Source of the DNA: CAIQQQ01 sp040399685
Lineage (GTDB): Bacteria > Pseudomonadota > Alphaproteobacteria > Acetobacterales > Acetobacteraceae
Assembly (NCBI GenBank): GCA_040399685.1
Contig: JBBART010000006.1
Coordinates: 62,001-126,000, forward strand
Reading direction: 5' to 3'
DNA: 64,000 nucleotides
Shown here: positions 36,037 through 44,275 of the stretch, one piece after another
Layout: each line of letters opens with the position of its first letter
Numbering within the stretch: position 1 is the stretch's first letter
Program-made: the position numbers and the translations under genes
The notes under the pieces: generated by a model
What the model was told of the DNA's origin: nothing
Databases searched by the model: none
Seen by the model: the letters and a program-made list of their open reading frames with translations, nothing else

Positions 36037-37281
36037 ATGCCAAAGAGCGATTTCCTGCACGACGCCACCGCACGCGGTTTCGTCTTCCAGACCACCGACA
36101 CCGAGGCGCTCGACGCCGCGTTCGCGAAGGGGCCGGTGGCGGGCTATATCGGCTTTGACTGCACAGCCGACAGCCTGCATGTCGGCTCCCTGGTGCAGAT
36201 CATGCTGCTGCGCCTGATGCAGCGCCATGGCCACAAGCCGATCACGCTGATGGGCGGCGGCACCACCCGAATCGGCGACCCGAGCCTGCGCGAGGAAGCG
36301 CGGCAGTTGATCAATGATGAGCAGATCGCCATCAATATGGCCGGCATCAAGCGCTGCTTCGCCCCCTACATGAATTTCGGCGAAGGCCCGAGCGACGCCG
36401 TGATGCCCAACAACGCCGATTGGCTGGACAAGCTCGGCTACATCGAATTGCTGCGCGAGGTGGGCATCCATTTCAGCGTCAACCGCATGCTCGGCTTCGA
36501 CAGCGTGAAGTCCCGACTGGACCGCGAGCAGGGGCTGACGTTTCTGGAGTTCAACTACTCCATCCTGCAAAGCTATGATTTCCGCGAACTGAACCGCCGC
36601 TACGGCGTGACGTTGCAGATGGGCGGATCGGACCAGTGGGGCAACATCGTCTCTGGCGTGGATCTGGTGCGGCGGACCGATGCCAAGCAGGTGTTCGGCC
36701 TCACCACGCCGCTGATCACCACAGCCTCCGGCGGCAAGATGGGCAAGTCGGCCAAGGGGGCTGTGTGGCTCACCTCCGACAAGCTCTCCCCATATGATTT
36801 CTGGCAGTTCTGGCGGAACACCGAAGACGCCGATGTGGGCCGCTTCCTGCGGCTGTTCACCGACCTGCCGCTGGCCGAGATCGCCAAGCTGGAAGCCCTC
36901 GGCGGCGCTGAGATCAACGAGGCCAAGAAGATCCTGGCGACGGCCGCCACCGCCCTGGCCCATGGCCAGACAGCGGCCGAAGCCTCGGCCGGCACCGCAA
37001 GGCTGGCGTTCGAGGAAGGGACCACGGCCGACAGCCTGCCCAGCATCACCGTGCTGGAGGCCGATCTCGCGGCCGGAATCGCTGCCATCAAGCTGTTCGT
37101 CGATGCCGGGCTTGCCACCAGCAACGGCGAGGCGCGGCGGCTGATCCGTGGCGGCGGCGCACGACTGAACGATGTGGCCATCGCCGATGAGGCGCTCATC
37201 ATCACCACCGCCGATCTGGTCCACGACGTGGTCAAGCTGTCGGCCGGGCGCAAGCAGCACCGGCTAGTACGGGTGGCCTGA
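36037..37281 (+). CDS. tyrS: tyrosyl-tRNA synthetase
   Basis: 414 residues from ATG 36037; the frame upstream to 35953 runs through the terminator and is not used. Class I synthetase: HIGH-like DSLHVGSL, tyrosine pocket FLEFNYSILQSYDF, MGGSDQWGN, KMSKS-like GGKMGKSAKG, and a C-terminal S4 RNA-binding domain (ATSNGEARRLIRGGG). Charges tRNA-Tyr. Convergent and abutting the DUF2786 gene. Confidence 0.97.
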   Translation: MPKSDFLHDATARGFVFQTTDTEALDAAFAKGPVAGYIGFDCTADSLHVGSLVQIMLLRLMQRHGHKPITLMGGGTTRIGDPSLREEARQLINDEQIAINMAGIKRCFAPYMNFGEGPSDAVMPNNADWLDKLGYIELLREVGIHFSVNRMLGFDSVKSRLDREQGLTFLEFNYSILQSYDFRELNRRYGVTLQMGGSDQWGNIVSGVDLVRRTDAKQVFGLTTPLITTASGGKMGKSAKGAVWLTSDKLSPYDFWQFWRNTEDADVGRFLRLFTDLPLAEIAKLEALGGAEINEAKKILATAATALAHGQTAAEASAGTARLAFEEGTTADSLPSITVLEADLAAGIAAIKLFVDAGLATSNGEARRLIRGGGARLNDVAIADEALIITTADLVHDVVKLSAGRKQHRLVRVA

Positions 37282-37995
37282 TCAGCCCCCGGGCAATCCG
37301 GGGTTGATGGCCAAGGACGCCCCGACAACCCCGCCGGCCTCATAGGCGGCGGGGGACACGGTCCGCGATGTGCGCCGCACGGTGCGCAGCGTGAGATCCA
37401 GCTTTTCGAGTTCGGACTCAACGACCGAGCTTTTGAGCACCACCAGATCGCGCCCGGTGCCATGGCGCACGGCGTCGCGTTCCATCTTCATCGCCGAGAG
37501 CTTGGCGGCGATGGAGGCGATCATGCCCAGCGTGAACGAGGCATTCACCATATGCCGGTCTTGGTGACGGAAACGGCCATAGGTGGCTGAATTCTTGTAG
37601 CGCCCGAGTTCTGAACGCACGGCGTTGTCGACGACTTCGGTCAGATAATGCGCCACCTCGACGTCGGACCGCAGGCCAAAGTACACGTAGCGTGCCTCAC
37701 CAGCCGGGTTCTTTTCGCGCCACACCTTGCAGTCGCAGAACGCCGCGATGGCGCCGATGCAGGCCTCCAGCGGGATGCGCTTCTTGCGGTAGGTTTCGTA
37801 TTCCAGCCGCTCGCAGTGCGATTCCCGGATTTCGACATCGGTCAGCGACAGGTCGTAGCGATCCAGAAGCTCGGCCACCTTGGCGGCCGCCAACAGCGCC
37901 TCGGCCTCGGTGCAGCCGTTTTCGGTGGTCTTGTTGCGCAGGCCCTGGATGCGATTCTTGAGCTTGTTGAGGGCGTCCAGGTCGTTGACAGCCAT
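37282..37995 (-). CDS. DUF2786-domain protein
   Basis: 237 residues from ATG 37995 (a GTG at 37998 is adjacent). The N-terminal 45 residues match the DUF2786 pattern (KLKNRIQGLRNKT, TEAEALLAAAKVAELLDRY); the remainder is a conserved alpha/beta-looking region of unknown function. Members occur on phages and in chromosomes. It overlaps the upstream 68-residue gene, so they are coupled. Confidence 0.75.
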   Translation of the reverse strand: MAVNDLDALNKLKNRIQGLRNKTTENGCTEAEALLAAAKVAELLDRYDLSLTDVEIRESHCERLEYETYRKKRIPLEACIGAIAAFCDCKVWREKNPAGEARYVYFGLRSDVEVAHYLTEVVDNAVRSELGRYKNSATYGRFRHQDRHMVNASFTLGMIASIAAKLSAMKMERDAVRHGTGRDLVVLKSSVVESELEKLDLTLRTVRRTSRTVSPAAYEAGGVVGASLAINPGLPGG

Positions 37996-37998
37996 CAC

Positions 37999-38205
37999 TC
38001 ACACATCATCCGGGTTTAGGGTCGCCAGCATCTCTGCTGAATGCTTGTGAACCTCGGCCTCGCGTTCCAGATTTTTGGGGAAGCGGCTGCGATTGGCCAG
38101 GATGATGGATTTCTTGGCCTGCGACTCGTGCCAGAATTTGGCGGCGTCGAGCGCGGCACTCCACCCGCGGAGAAATTCCGCGTGCGCTTTATCTGTGTCA
38201 CTCAC
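37999..38205 (-). CDS. small hypothetical protein upstream of DUF2786 gene
   Basis: 68 residues from a GTG at 38205: MSDTDKAHAEFLRGWSAA..., charged and helical, no membrane segment. Directly precedes and nearly overlaps the DUF2786 gene, which supports translation of both. Function unknown. Confidence 0.6.
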   Translation of the reverse strand: MSDTDKAHAEFLRGWSAALDAAKFWHESQAKKSIILANRSRFPKNLEREAEVHKHSAEMLATLNPDDV

Positions 38206-38287
38206 CTAGACAGGCTCCCGGCAGCCTTGCCGCGATCATCGGCCAGAGAGAGCCGGCTTGATCGCAGCCAAGGCGCTATTGGCGAAA

Positions 38288-38422
38288 TTATTTCTTTTTG
38301 CCGCCCAGTTTGCCCGGCTCGTCCTGTGGCTTGAGGATCGAGGTCGACAGTGGTGCGAGTTTCTTGTCGGCCTTTGGCTTCTTGGCCTCGCGGCTGCCGT
38401 GCTGTTTGTCGCCTTTGCCCAT
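38288..38422 (-). CDS. 44-residue Lys-rich small protein
   Basis: ATG 38422 to TAA 38288, beginning MGKGDKQHGSREAKKPKADK and ending LGGKKK; 12 of 44 residues are Lys. Too short for most gene finders. The composition and the MGKGD start resemble small conserved proteins I recall from alphaproteobacteria. Likely disordered and nucleic-acid binding, but the function is unknown. A longer frame on the same strand (38432-38202) is its shadow. Confidence 0.6.
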   Translation of the reverse strand: MGKGDKQHGSREAKKPKADKKLAPLSTSILKPQDEPGKLGGKKK

Positions 38423-38539
38423 GCTCGTTCACCTTTGTGCTAGCGGTGTCGGTTGTAGCGGTGGCCTGGCCGTGTGTTCGGCGATATCAGATAAGAGCCG
38501 TCAGGGCTGCGGATACAAGCGTCAAATACGCCATTGTTC

Positions 38540-39448
38540 CTAACGAAACGCCAATGTGGCGCTGCCGTAGGACAGGCGGAACCGGCGCAGGCCCAACACG
38601 TCCATGCCCAGCACCAGATCGAACGCCGGTTCTGGCCTGTCCAGTGTCAGCAGATCAGGGTTTGGCACCACCAGGCTGCCCAGCTGCAAAGCGCCGAACC
38701 GGTGGCGGCGGGCTGTGAACGCCCCGCCGATCCCGAGCGAGGACACCACCTGGTCACGCGCGACCTGCGCAGGCGTCAGGCCGAGTTTGTGCAGGCCGCG
38801 GGCATTGATAAGCGAGACGCTGGCGCCCGTGTCCACCAGTCCCACCAGGTCGTGGCCATCAAGCCGCAAGGGCGCCAGCAGCAGCGACTGGCGCAGGCGT
38901 TGCAGGCTCACGCTGTCATGGCCCATGGGCGCGTCGACGGGTCCGAGAACGAGGGTCCGCATGGCGACGTCGATATCCAGCATGTGATGTCGCAGCATAT
39001 CGCCACCCAGCAGCCCCGCGATCTCGCCGAGATCCAGCGCCGCCACCGGCAGGCTAAGATTTTGCCCCGGGATGCGCTGGAACAGGGCCACACCGTTCAG
39101 TGACAGCGTGCGCACCACGGCGTTGCGGTGCTCGTCAATCCGCCCGCCGGCACCGCGCATGGCGCTGCCCACCCACTCATCGAGGGGCAGGCCATATTTC
39201 GTCACCGCCGCCCGCGTCAGCACGCTGCGCTCCGCCCCTGTGTCCAACAGCACGCGCGCCGGCTGGCCGTTCAACGACACCGTCACGACGAACGGCGCGG
39301 GCGTGGCCGCCTTCGCCCCACCCGTTCCAGCCACCACCAAGGCAGCGTGAAGAATCGCCCTGCGGCCGAGTGTGATGGCCTGCCTAATGCGCCATCGCCC
39401 GCCAGCCGATGTCACGACGGCAGAAGCCCTCGGGCCAATCGATCGCAT
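38540..39448 (-). CDS. retropepsin-like aspartic protease, two DTG motifs
   Basis: 302 residues if the ATG at 39448 is used; a GTG at 39415 is an alternative. Both overlap the purD 3' end. Signal-peptide-like stretch (RRAILHAALVVAGTGGAKA), then two homologous lobes, each with an aspartic protease motif: VLLDTGAERSVL and VGLVDTGASVSLI, with Gly-Gly-Asp segments (LLGGDML, LVLGMDVL) behind them. A single chain with two DTGA motifs would form an intramolecular pepsin-like active site in the periplasm. Substrate unknown. Confidence 0.8.
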   Translation of the reverse strand: MRSIGPRASAVVTSAGGRWRIRQAITLGRRAILHAALVVAGTGGAKAATPAPFVVTVSLNGQPARVLLDTGAERSVLTRAAVTKYGLPLDEWVGSAMRGAGGRIDEHRNAVVRTLSLNGVALFQRIPGQNLSLPVAALDLGEIAGLLGGDMLRHHMLDIDVAMRTLVLGPVDAPMGHDSVSLQRLRQSLLLAPLRLDGHDLVGLVDTGASVSLINARGLHKLGLTPAQVARDQVVSSLGIGGAFTARRHRFGALQLGSLVVPNPDLLTLDRPEPAFDLVLGMDVLGLRRFRLSYGSATLAFR

Positions 39449-40655
39449 CCACCGCCGCGTAGGCACCGATCCGGGCGGCGGCGAAGGTCTCGCCGGTGGC
39501 GCACACGGTCAGCACCCGGCCGCCGTTGGAGACAAGGTGGCCGTTGAGGATCTCGGTGCCGGCGTGAAACACCTCCACGCCCACCATCTGCTCGGCCGGT
39601 TCCAACGGGCCGATGGGCGTGTGGCGCTTGGGGTTGGCAGGATAGCCCGACGCCGCCATCACCACCGCCACCGCCGCACGGTTGTGCCAACGCAGGTCGA
39701 AATTGGCCAACTCGCCGTCACACGCCGCCACCAGCGCCGCCAGCAGGTCGGATTTCAGGCGCAGCAGAAGGCATTGGCATTCCGGGTCACCGAACCGGAC
39801 ATTGTATTCGATCAGCTTCGGCCCGTGCTCGGTCAGCATCAGGCCGGCGAACAGAATGCCCCGGAACGGCGTGCCGCGACGGGCCATCTCGGCCAGAGTG
39901 GGGCGGATGAAGCGCTCCATCACGTCCGCCTCCATCGCTGGCGTCAAGCAGGGCGGCGGGGAATAGGCGCCCATCCCGCCGGTGTTGGGGCCGATATCGC
40001 CATCGCCGACGCGCTTGTGGTCCTGGGCAGCGCCCAGCGGAATGGCGGTGAGGCCGTCGCACAGGGCGAACACGCTCACTTCCTCGCCCACCAGGCATTC
40101 CTCGATGATGACAGACGAACCAGCCTCGCCGAGCGTGCCTTCTTCCATGAAGGCCGTGATGGCGGCCAGCGCCTCGGCCTCTGTCGCGGCCACGACCACG
40201 CCCTTGCCGGCGGCGAGACCATCGGCCTTGATGACCAGCGGGGCGCCGCGACGGTTGATGAAATCACGTGCGGCCTCAGCCGTCTCGAAGCGCTCCCACG
40301 CGGCGGTGGGAATGCCGGCGGCATCGGCCACTTCCTTGGTGAAGGTCTTGCTGCCCTCCAGGGCGGCGGCAGCAGCGGTTGGCCCGCAGCAGGCGATGCC
40401 GGCGCGTGTCATCGCGTCGGTCAGCCCCGCCACCAGCGGCGCCTCCGGGCCGGGCACCACAAGGTCGATCTGCTGGGTGACAGCGAATTCCACCAGCGCC
40501 GTCACGTCCATCACGCCGATGGGCACGCATTCGGCCAGATTGGCGATGCCCGGGTTGCCGGGGGCGCAATACAGCTTCGCCAGCATCGGCGAGGCCGAGA
40601 GCGCCCAGCACAGCGCGTGTTCGCGTCCGCCATTGCCTACCACCAGAACCCGCAT
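39384..40655 (-). CDS. purD: phosphoribosylamine-glycine ligase
   Basis: 423 residues from ATG 40655 (MRVLVVGNGGREHAL). ATP-grasp enzyme with PGPEAPLVAGL, a KADGLAAGKGV ATP loop and the metal-binding FGDPECQ segment. Second step of purine synthesis: glycine plus phosphoribosylamine to GAR. Divergent from xseA with 67 bp between; the end overlaps the retropepsin-like gene. Confidence 0.97.
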   Translation of the reverse strand: MRVLVVGNGGREHALCWALSASPMLAKLYCAPGNPGIANLAECVPIGVMDVTALVEFAVTQQIDLVVPGPEAPLVAGLTDAMTRAGIACCGPTAAAAALEGSKTFTKEVADAAGIPTAAWERFETAEAARDFINRRGAPLVIKADGLAAGKGVVVAATEAEALAAITAFMEEGTLGEAGSSVIIEECLVGEEVSVFALCDGLTAIPLGAAQDHKRVGDGDIGPNTGGMGAYSPPPCLTPAMEADVMERFIRPTLAEMARRGTPFRGILFAGLMLTEHGPKLIEYNVRFGDPECQCLLLRLKSDLLAALVAACDGELANFDLRWHNRAAVAVVMAASGYPANPKRHTPIGPLEPAEQMVGVEVFHAGTEILNGHLVSNGGRVLTVCATGETFAAARIGAYAAVDAIDWPEGFCRRDIGWRAMAH

Positions 40656-40722
40656 CGCCTGCACTCCCCTTGTCGAACCAGCCATCTTCTCGCGGGCACC
40701 GGCGCCGCCTAGGATGAATTCC

Positions 40723-42228
40723 ATGGACGACACCCGCACCAACATCCCCGAATACACCGTCAGTGAAATCTCCGGCGCCGTGAAGCGCACCCTGGAAGGC
40801 ACGTTCGGTCGCGTCCGGGTGCGCGGCGAACTGACCGAGGTCAAGCGTTATCCGTCGGGGCACATCTATTTTTCGCTCAAGGACGAGGGCGGCAAGCTGT
40901 CTGGCGTGGTGTGGAAGTTCGCCGTGCCACGGCTGGGGATGCAGCCGGAGAACGGCGTGGAGGTGATCGCGCAGGGCAAGGTGTCCTCGTATGGCGACCG
41001 TTCCAGCTATCAGTTGATCGTCGACCGGATGGATTACGCCGGCGCCGGCGCGTTGCTCGCCAAGATCGAGGCGCTGCGGGTGCGGCTGGGCGAGGAAGGC
41101 CTGTTTGACGCCGCCCGCAAGCGGCCTTTGCCGATGCTGCCGGTGGTGATCGGCGTGGTGACGAGCCCGCAAGGTGCTGTGATCCAGGATATTCGCACCA
41201 CCATTCTGCGCCGGTTTCCGCGGGCGTTGCTGCTGTGGCCGGTGCCGGTGCAGGGCGAAGGCTCGGCCGAGAAGATCGCCGCCGCCATCAACGGGTTTTC
41301 CGCCATCGTGGCCGGCGGGCCGGTGCCGCGCCCGGATGTGATCATCGTGGCGCGCGGTGGCGGATCGCTTGAGGATCTGATGGCGTTCAACGACGAGATC
41401 GTGGTCCGCGCCGCCGCCGCGTGCAGCATTCCGCTGATCTCGGCGGTGGGGCATGAAACAGACACCACGCTGATCGACTTCGCGTCCGACCGCCGGGCGC
41501 CCACCCCCACGGCGGCGGCGGAGATGGCGATTCCGGCGCGGTCGGAACTGATGGCCGATCTGTTGCAGAAGGCGGCGCGGCTGGAGGGCAGCCTGGGGCG
41601 GATTGCCCAGGAAAAACGCCTGCGCCTGCAACGGGCCGAGCGCGGTCTGCCGGATCTGCCGTCGTTGGTTGGCACGGCGCGGCAAAGGCTGGATGATCGC
41701 GGCGTGCGGCTGGAATTGTCGCTGCCGAACCTGCTGGCGGCCAGACGCGCCGCCCTGGTGCGGGCCGAACGCGGCCTGCCGGACCTGGCGCTTCTTGTGG
41801 CGCAGGCGCGGCGCACATTGTCCGACCGTGGGCTGAGGCTGCGCCTGGCCTTGCCGCAGGTGGTGACGGCGCGACGCGGCCAGTTGGACCTCGCCGCGTT
41901 GCATCTCCGCTCATCGCTGCGCCACGCCATCGCAGGGCATGCCGCCCAGGCCGGGCGCGTGTTGCCCCGCCTGACAGACGCCCCTGTGCGCGCCCGCCTG
42001 CGGGAGGCGGCCGCGCGGCTGGAAGGGCTGGGAGCGCGGCTGGAATCGGTGTCACACAAGGCCGTGCAGGCGCGGGGCTATGCGCTGGTGTTCGACGAGA
42101 CGGGACTGGCGGTGACGGCCGCCGCTGGCGTGAAGCCGGGTTCCGGCTTGCGGATCAGTTTTGCGGACGGCGATGTGGCGGTGACGGCCAATGGCGGGCG
42201 GGCGCGGCAGGCGACGCTGGATCTGTAG
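40723..42228 (+). CDS. xseA: exodeoxyribonuclease VII large subunit
   Basis: 501 residues from ATG 40723 (AGGA eight bases upstream; an in-frame ATG at 40714 also exists). N-terminal OB fold (VSEISGAVKRTLE, VRGELTEVKR, GHIYFSLKD), then the catalytic XseA core with RGGGSLEDLMAFND and SAVGHETDTTLIDF, and a long coiled-coil C-terminus containing three Arg/Leu repeats (RAERGLPDL-type), ending with the usual GYALVFDETG segment. Degrades single-stranded DNA with XseB, which is not in the window. Confidence 0.96.
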   Translation: MDDTRTNIPEYTVSEISGAVKRTLEGTFGRVRVRGELTEVKRYPSGHIYFSLKDEGGKLSGVVWKFAVPRLGMQPENGVEVIAQGKVSSYGDRSSYQLIVDRMDYAGAGALLAKIEALRVRLGEEGLFDAARKRPLPMLPVVIGVVTSPQGAVIQDIRTTILRRFPRALLLWPVPVQGEGSAEKIAAAINGFSAIVAGGPVPRPDVIIVARGGGSLEDLMAFNDEIVVRAAAACSIPLISAVGHETDTTLIDFASDRRAPTPTAAAEMAIPARSELMADLLQKAARLEGSLGRIAQEKRLRLQRAERGLPDLPSLVGTARQRLDDRGVRLELSLPNLLAARRAALVRAERGLPDLALLVAQARRTLSDRGLRLRLALPQVVTARRGQLDLAALHLRSSLRHAIAGHAAQAGRVLPRLTDAPVRARLREAAARLEGLGARLESVSHKAVQARGYALVFDETGLAVTAAAGVKPGSGLRISFADGDVAVTANGGRARQATLDL

Positions 42229-42234
42229 GGGGCG

Positions 42235-42411
42235 ATGACGATGCGTGAACCCAAGATTGGCGTGCCACCCCCTTGCAACCTTGAACCCTCGCTCGGGCTG
42301 CCCAACGCTCAGGCAGAACAGTGGCTCATGGAGAACCGGGCCGCCATGGATCGCTGGAACGAACAGGGGGAACAATGCGGCGTACCACGTGCTGAATTTC
42401 GTCGGTTCTGA
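42235..42411 (+). CDS. truncated CcdA-like antitoxin, no toxin partner
   Basis: 58 residues, ATG 42235 to TGA 42411, 6 bp after xseA. The C-terminal half (QWLMENRAAMDRWNEQGE, then GVPRAEFRRF) resembles the toxin-binding tail of CcdA antitoxins (WLAENREAI...YN...G...F). The N-terminal ribbon-helix-helix expected in CcdA is replaced by MREPKIGVPPPCNLEP and looks lost. No CcdB follows; the next gene is on the other strand. May be a decayed module or an orphan toxin-binding peptide. Confidence 0.5.
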   Translation: MTMREPKIGVPPPCNLEPSLGLPNAQAEQWLMENRAAMDRWNEQGEQCGVPRAEFRRF

Positions 42412-42416
42412 TGGTT

Positions 42417-43307
42417 CTAGCCCTTCGGCCAGCGCCGGTGCAGCCACAGCCATTCACCCGGCCGCGCCCGAACCCAGGCTTCCAGCCGTGCGTTGATGGC
42501 CGTGGTCAGCGTGAGGACATCGGCCTGACGGTCGCCTGTGTCAGGCAGATCCATCGGCTTCTCCACCACCAGCCGTAGCCTTGCGGGGCCGAGGCGCTCG
42601 ACATGGGCGGGAATGATCGGGCAGCGATAGCGCAGCGCGAAGGCGGCGGCGGCGGGTGCGGTCATGGCGGGACGCCCAAAAAAGGGCGCTTCGATGCCGT
42701 CATTCATCTTCTGGTCCACCAGCATGCCCAGATAGCCGCCACGGGCGAGATGGCCGATTGCGGCGCGGGCGCCCTGGCTGCCCTTGGCGAAGTTCGGCAC
42801 GCCCGGGCCTGTGGCGCGGGTGCGCAGGTTCATGATCAACGCATCCACCTCCGGGTTGGTGGCGGCGCGGTAGAAGCTGCTCATCTTCAGGCCGAGATGT
42901 CCGGCCATGGCGGGCAGCAATTCCCAGTTGCCGATATGGGCGGAGAACAGGATGGCCGGGCCGCCCTGGGCCGCAAGAGCCGTAACGATCTCGGCGCCCT
43001 CGATCTCCCAGCCTGGGCCCGAAGCAGTGCCCTCAAGGGCTGCGATATGCGGCAGTTCGGCGACGGTACGGCCGAGATTGTCCCACACGCTGCGAAGAAC
43101 CACACGGCGGGCGGCGGTATCCAGGTCCGGCAGGGCTGCACGAAGATTGGCCTCACCGACGCGGGTGACGGGCAGAAGCGGGCCAAGATGACGGGCGAGG
43201 AAACCACCGAGATTGGAGGCCGTCTCCGCCCCCAGACGGCACAGCAGCCACAACGCGCCGCGCACCAGAAGGGCCTCAGCGCGATACTGGATCTGGCGGC
43301 GGGTCAT
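42417..43307 (-). CDS. LpxL/HtrB-type lipid A acyltransferase
   Basis: 296 residues. N-terminal membrane anchor, then the HxxxxD/E acyltransferase motif as HIGNWE, followed by FYRAATNP and a VDQKMNDGI segment typical of late acyltransferases. It adds a secondary acyl chain to Kdo2-lipid IVA at the inner membrane. Overlaps lpxK by 4 bp, consistent with a lipid A operon (waaA-lpxK-lpxL order). Confidence 0.9.
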   Translation of the reverse strand: MTRRQIQYRAEALLVRGALWLLCRLGAETASNLGGFLARHLGPLLPVTRVGEANLRAALPDLDTAARRVVLRSVWDNLGRTVAELPHIAALEGTASGPGWEIEGAEIVTALAAQGGPAILFSAHIGNWELLPAMAGHLGLKMSSFYRAATNPEVDALIMNLRTRATGPGVPNFAKGSQGARAAIGHLARGGYLGMLVDQKMNDGIEAPFFGRPAMTAPAAAAFALRYRCPIIPAHVERLGPARLRLVVEKPMDLPDTGDRQADVLTLTTAINARLEAWVRARPGEWLWLHRRWPKG

Positions 43308-44275
43308 GCGCCCGCCAACGCCTCGGTCAGGATGGCCTCAATCGCACCCGGATCTTGCCAGTCCAAAGTGATGCGCAGTTGCATGATGCCGGCCTGCTCC
43401 GCCGCAGGCAGTCGCACGCGGTCTTTCTCGGTGGTCACGAGGGTTGCTTTCAGCGCGGCCGCGCGCCCCTGAAGGTGGGCGAGGTCGGCGTCGGTGTAGG
43501 GGTGATGGTCGGCGAATTCCTGCATCTCCATTGGGGCATGACCGGCGTTGCGCAGCGTATCGAAGAACTTGGCGGGGCGGCCGATGCCGGCGAAGGCGAG
43601 CAGGCGCGGTGGCAGGGCTGCGAGATCGGCCGCATCGGCCACGATGTCAGCGCGCAGGGCGGTAAACCCAGCCGGCAATTGCGCCAATGCGCCGGCCGTG
43701 TCCGCGCCGATCAGCACTCCGGCCCGGCACCGGGCGGCGGCTGCGGCCACGCTCTCGCGCAGCGGACCGGCGGGGATGGCGTGGCCGTTGCCGAACCCGG
43801 CGCCACCGTCGATCACCAGCAGCGATGCGGTTTTGGCGAGGCTGGGGTTCTGCAGCCCGTCATCCATCACCAGCACATCCGCCCCCTGCCCAATCGCCAG
43901 CCGCGCGCTTGCGGCCCGGTCGGCGCCGATGAAGGTGGGCGCGGTCAAGGCCAGCAGCATCGCCTCGTCACCCACCTCGGATGCCGTGTGATGCGTCGGA
44001 TCGACCCGCAAATTCCCGTGCAGCGATCCGCCATGGCCGCGCGTCAGAAAGGCCGGGCTGCGCCCGCGCGCCAGCAGGCGGGCGGCGAGATCGCGCGCCA
44101 GAGGGGTTTTTCCAGCACCGCCCGCGCCGGGATTGCCACAACAAATCACAGGCACCGACGCCACATATCCCGGCCGAGCAACCCGCCGGGCGGTGACGGT
44201 GGCATACATCCAGGCGAACGGCAGCAATATCCACGGCGGCGTGTGGCCGTGCGCCCAGAACGCGGGCGGCTTCAT
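43304..44275 (-). CDS. lpxK: tetraacyldisaccharide 4'-kinase
   Basis: 323 residues from ATG 44275, which overlaps the waaA stop (ATGA). Walker A variant GNPGAGGAGKTP, RGHGGS, MDDGLQNP and a TTEKDRVRL segment are LpxK signatures. Phosphorylates the 4' position of the lipid A disaccharide at the inner membrane. Confidence 0.95.
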   Translation of the reverse strand: MKPPAFWAHGHTPPWILLPFAWMYATVTARRVARPGYVASVPVICCGNPGAGGAGKTPLARDLAARLLARGRSPAFLTRGHGGSLHGNLRVDPTHHTASEVGDEAMLLALTAPTFIGADRAASARLAIGQGADVLVMDDGLQNPSLAKTASLLVIDGGAGFGNGHAIPAGPLRESVAAAAARCRAGVLIGADTAGALAQLPAGFTALRADIVADAADLAALPPRLLAFAGIGRPAKFFDTLRNAGHAPMEMQEFADHHPYTDADLAHLQGRAAALKATLVTTEKDRVRLPAAEQAGIMQLRITLDWQDPGAIEAILTEALAGA

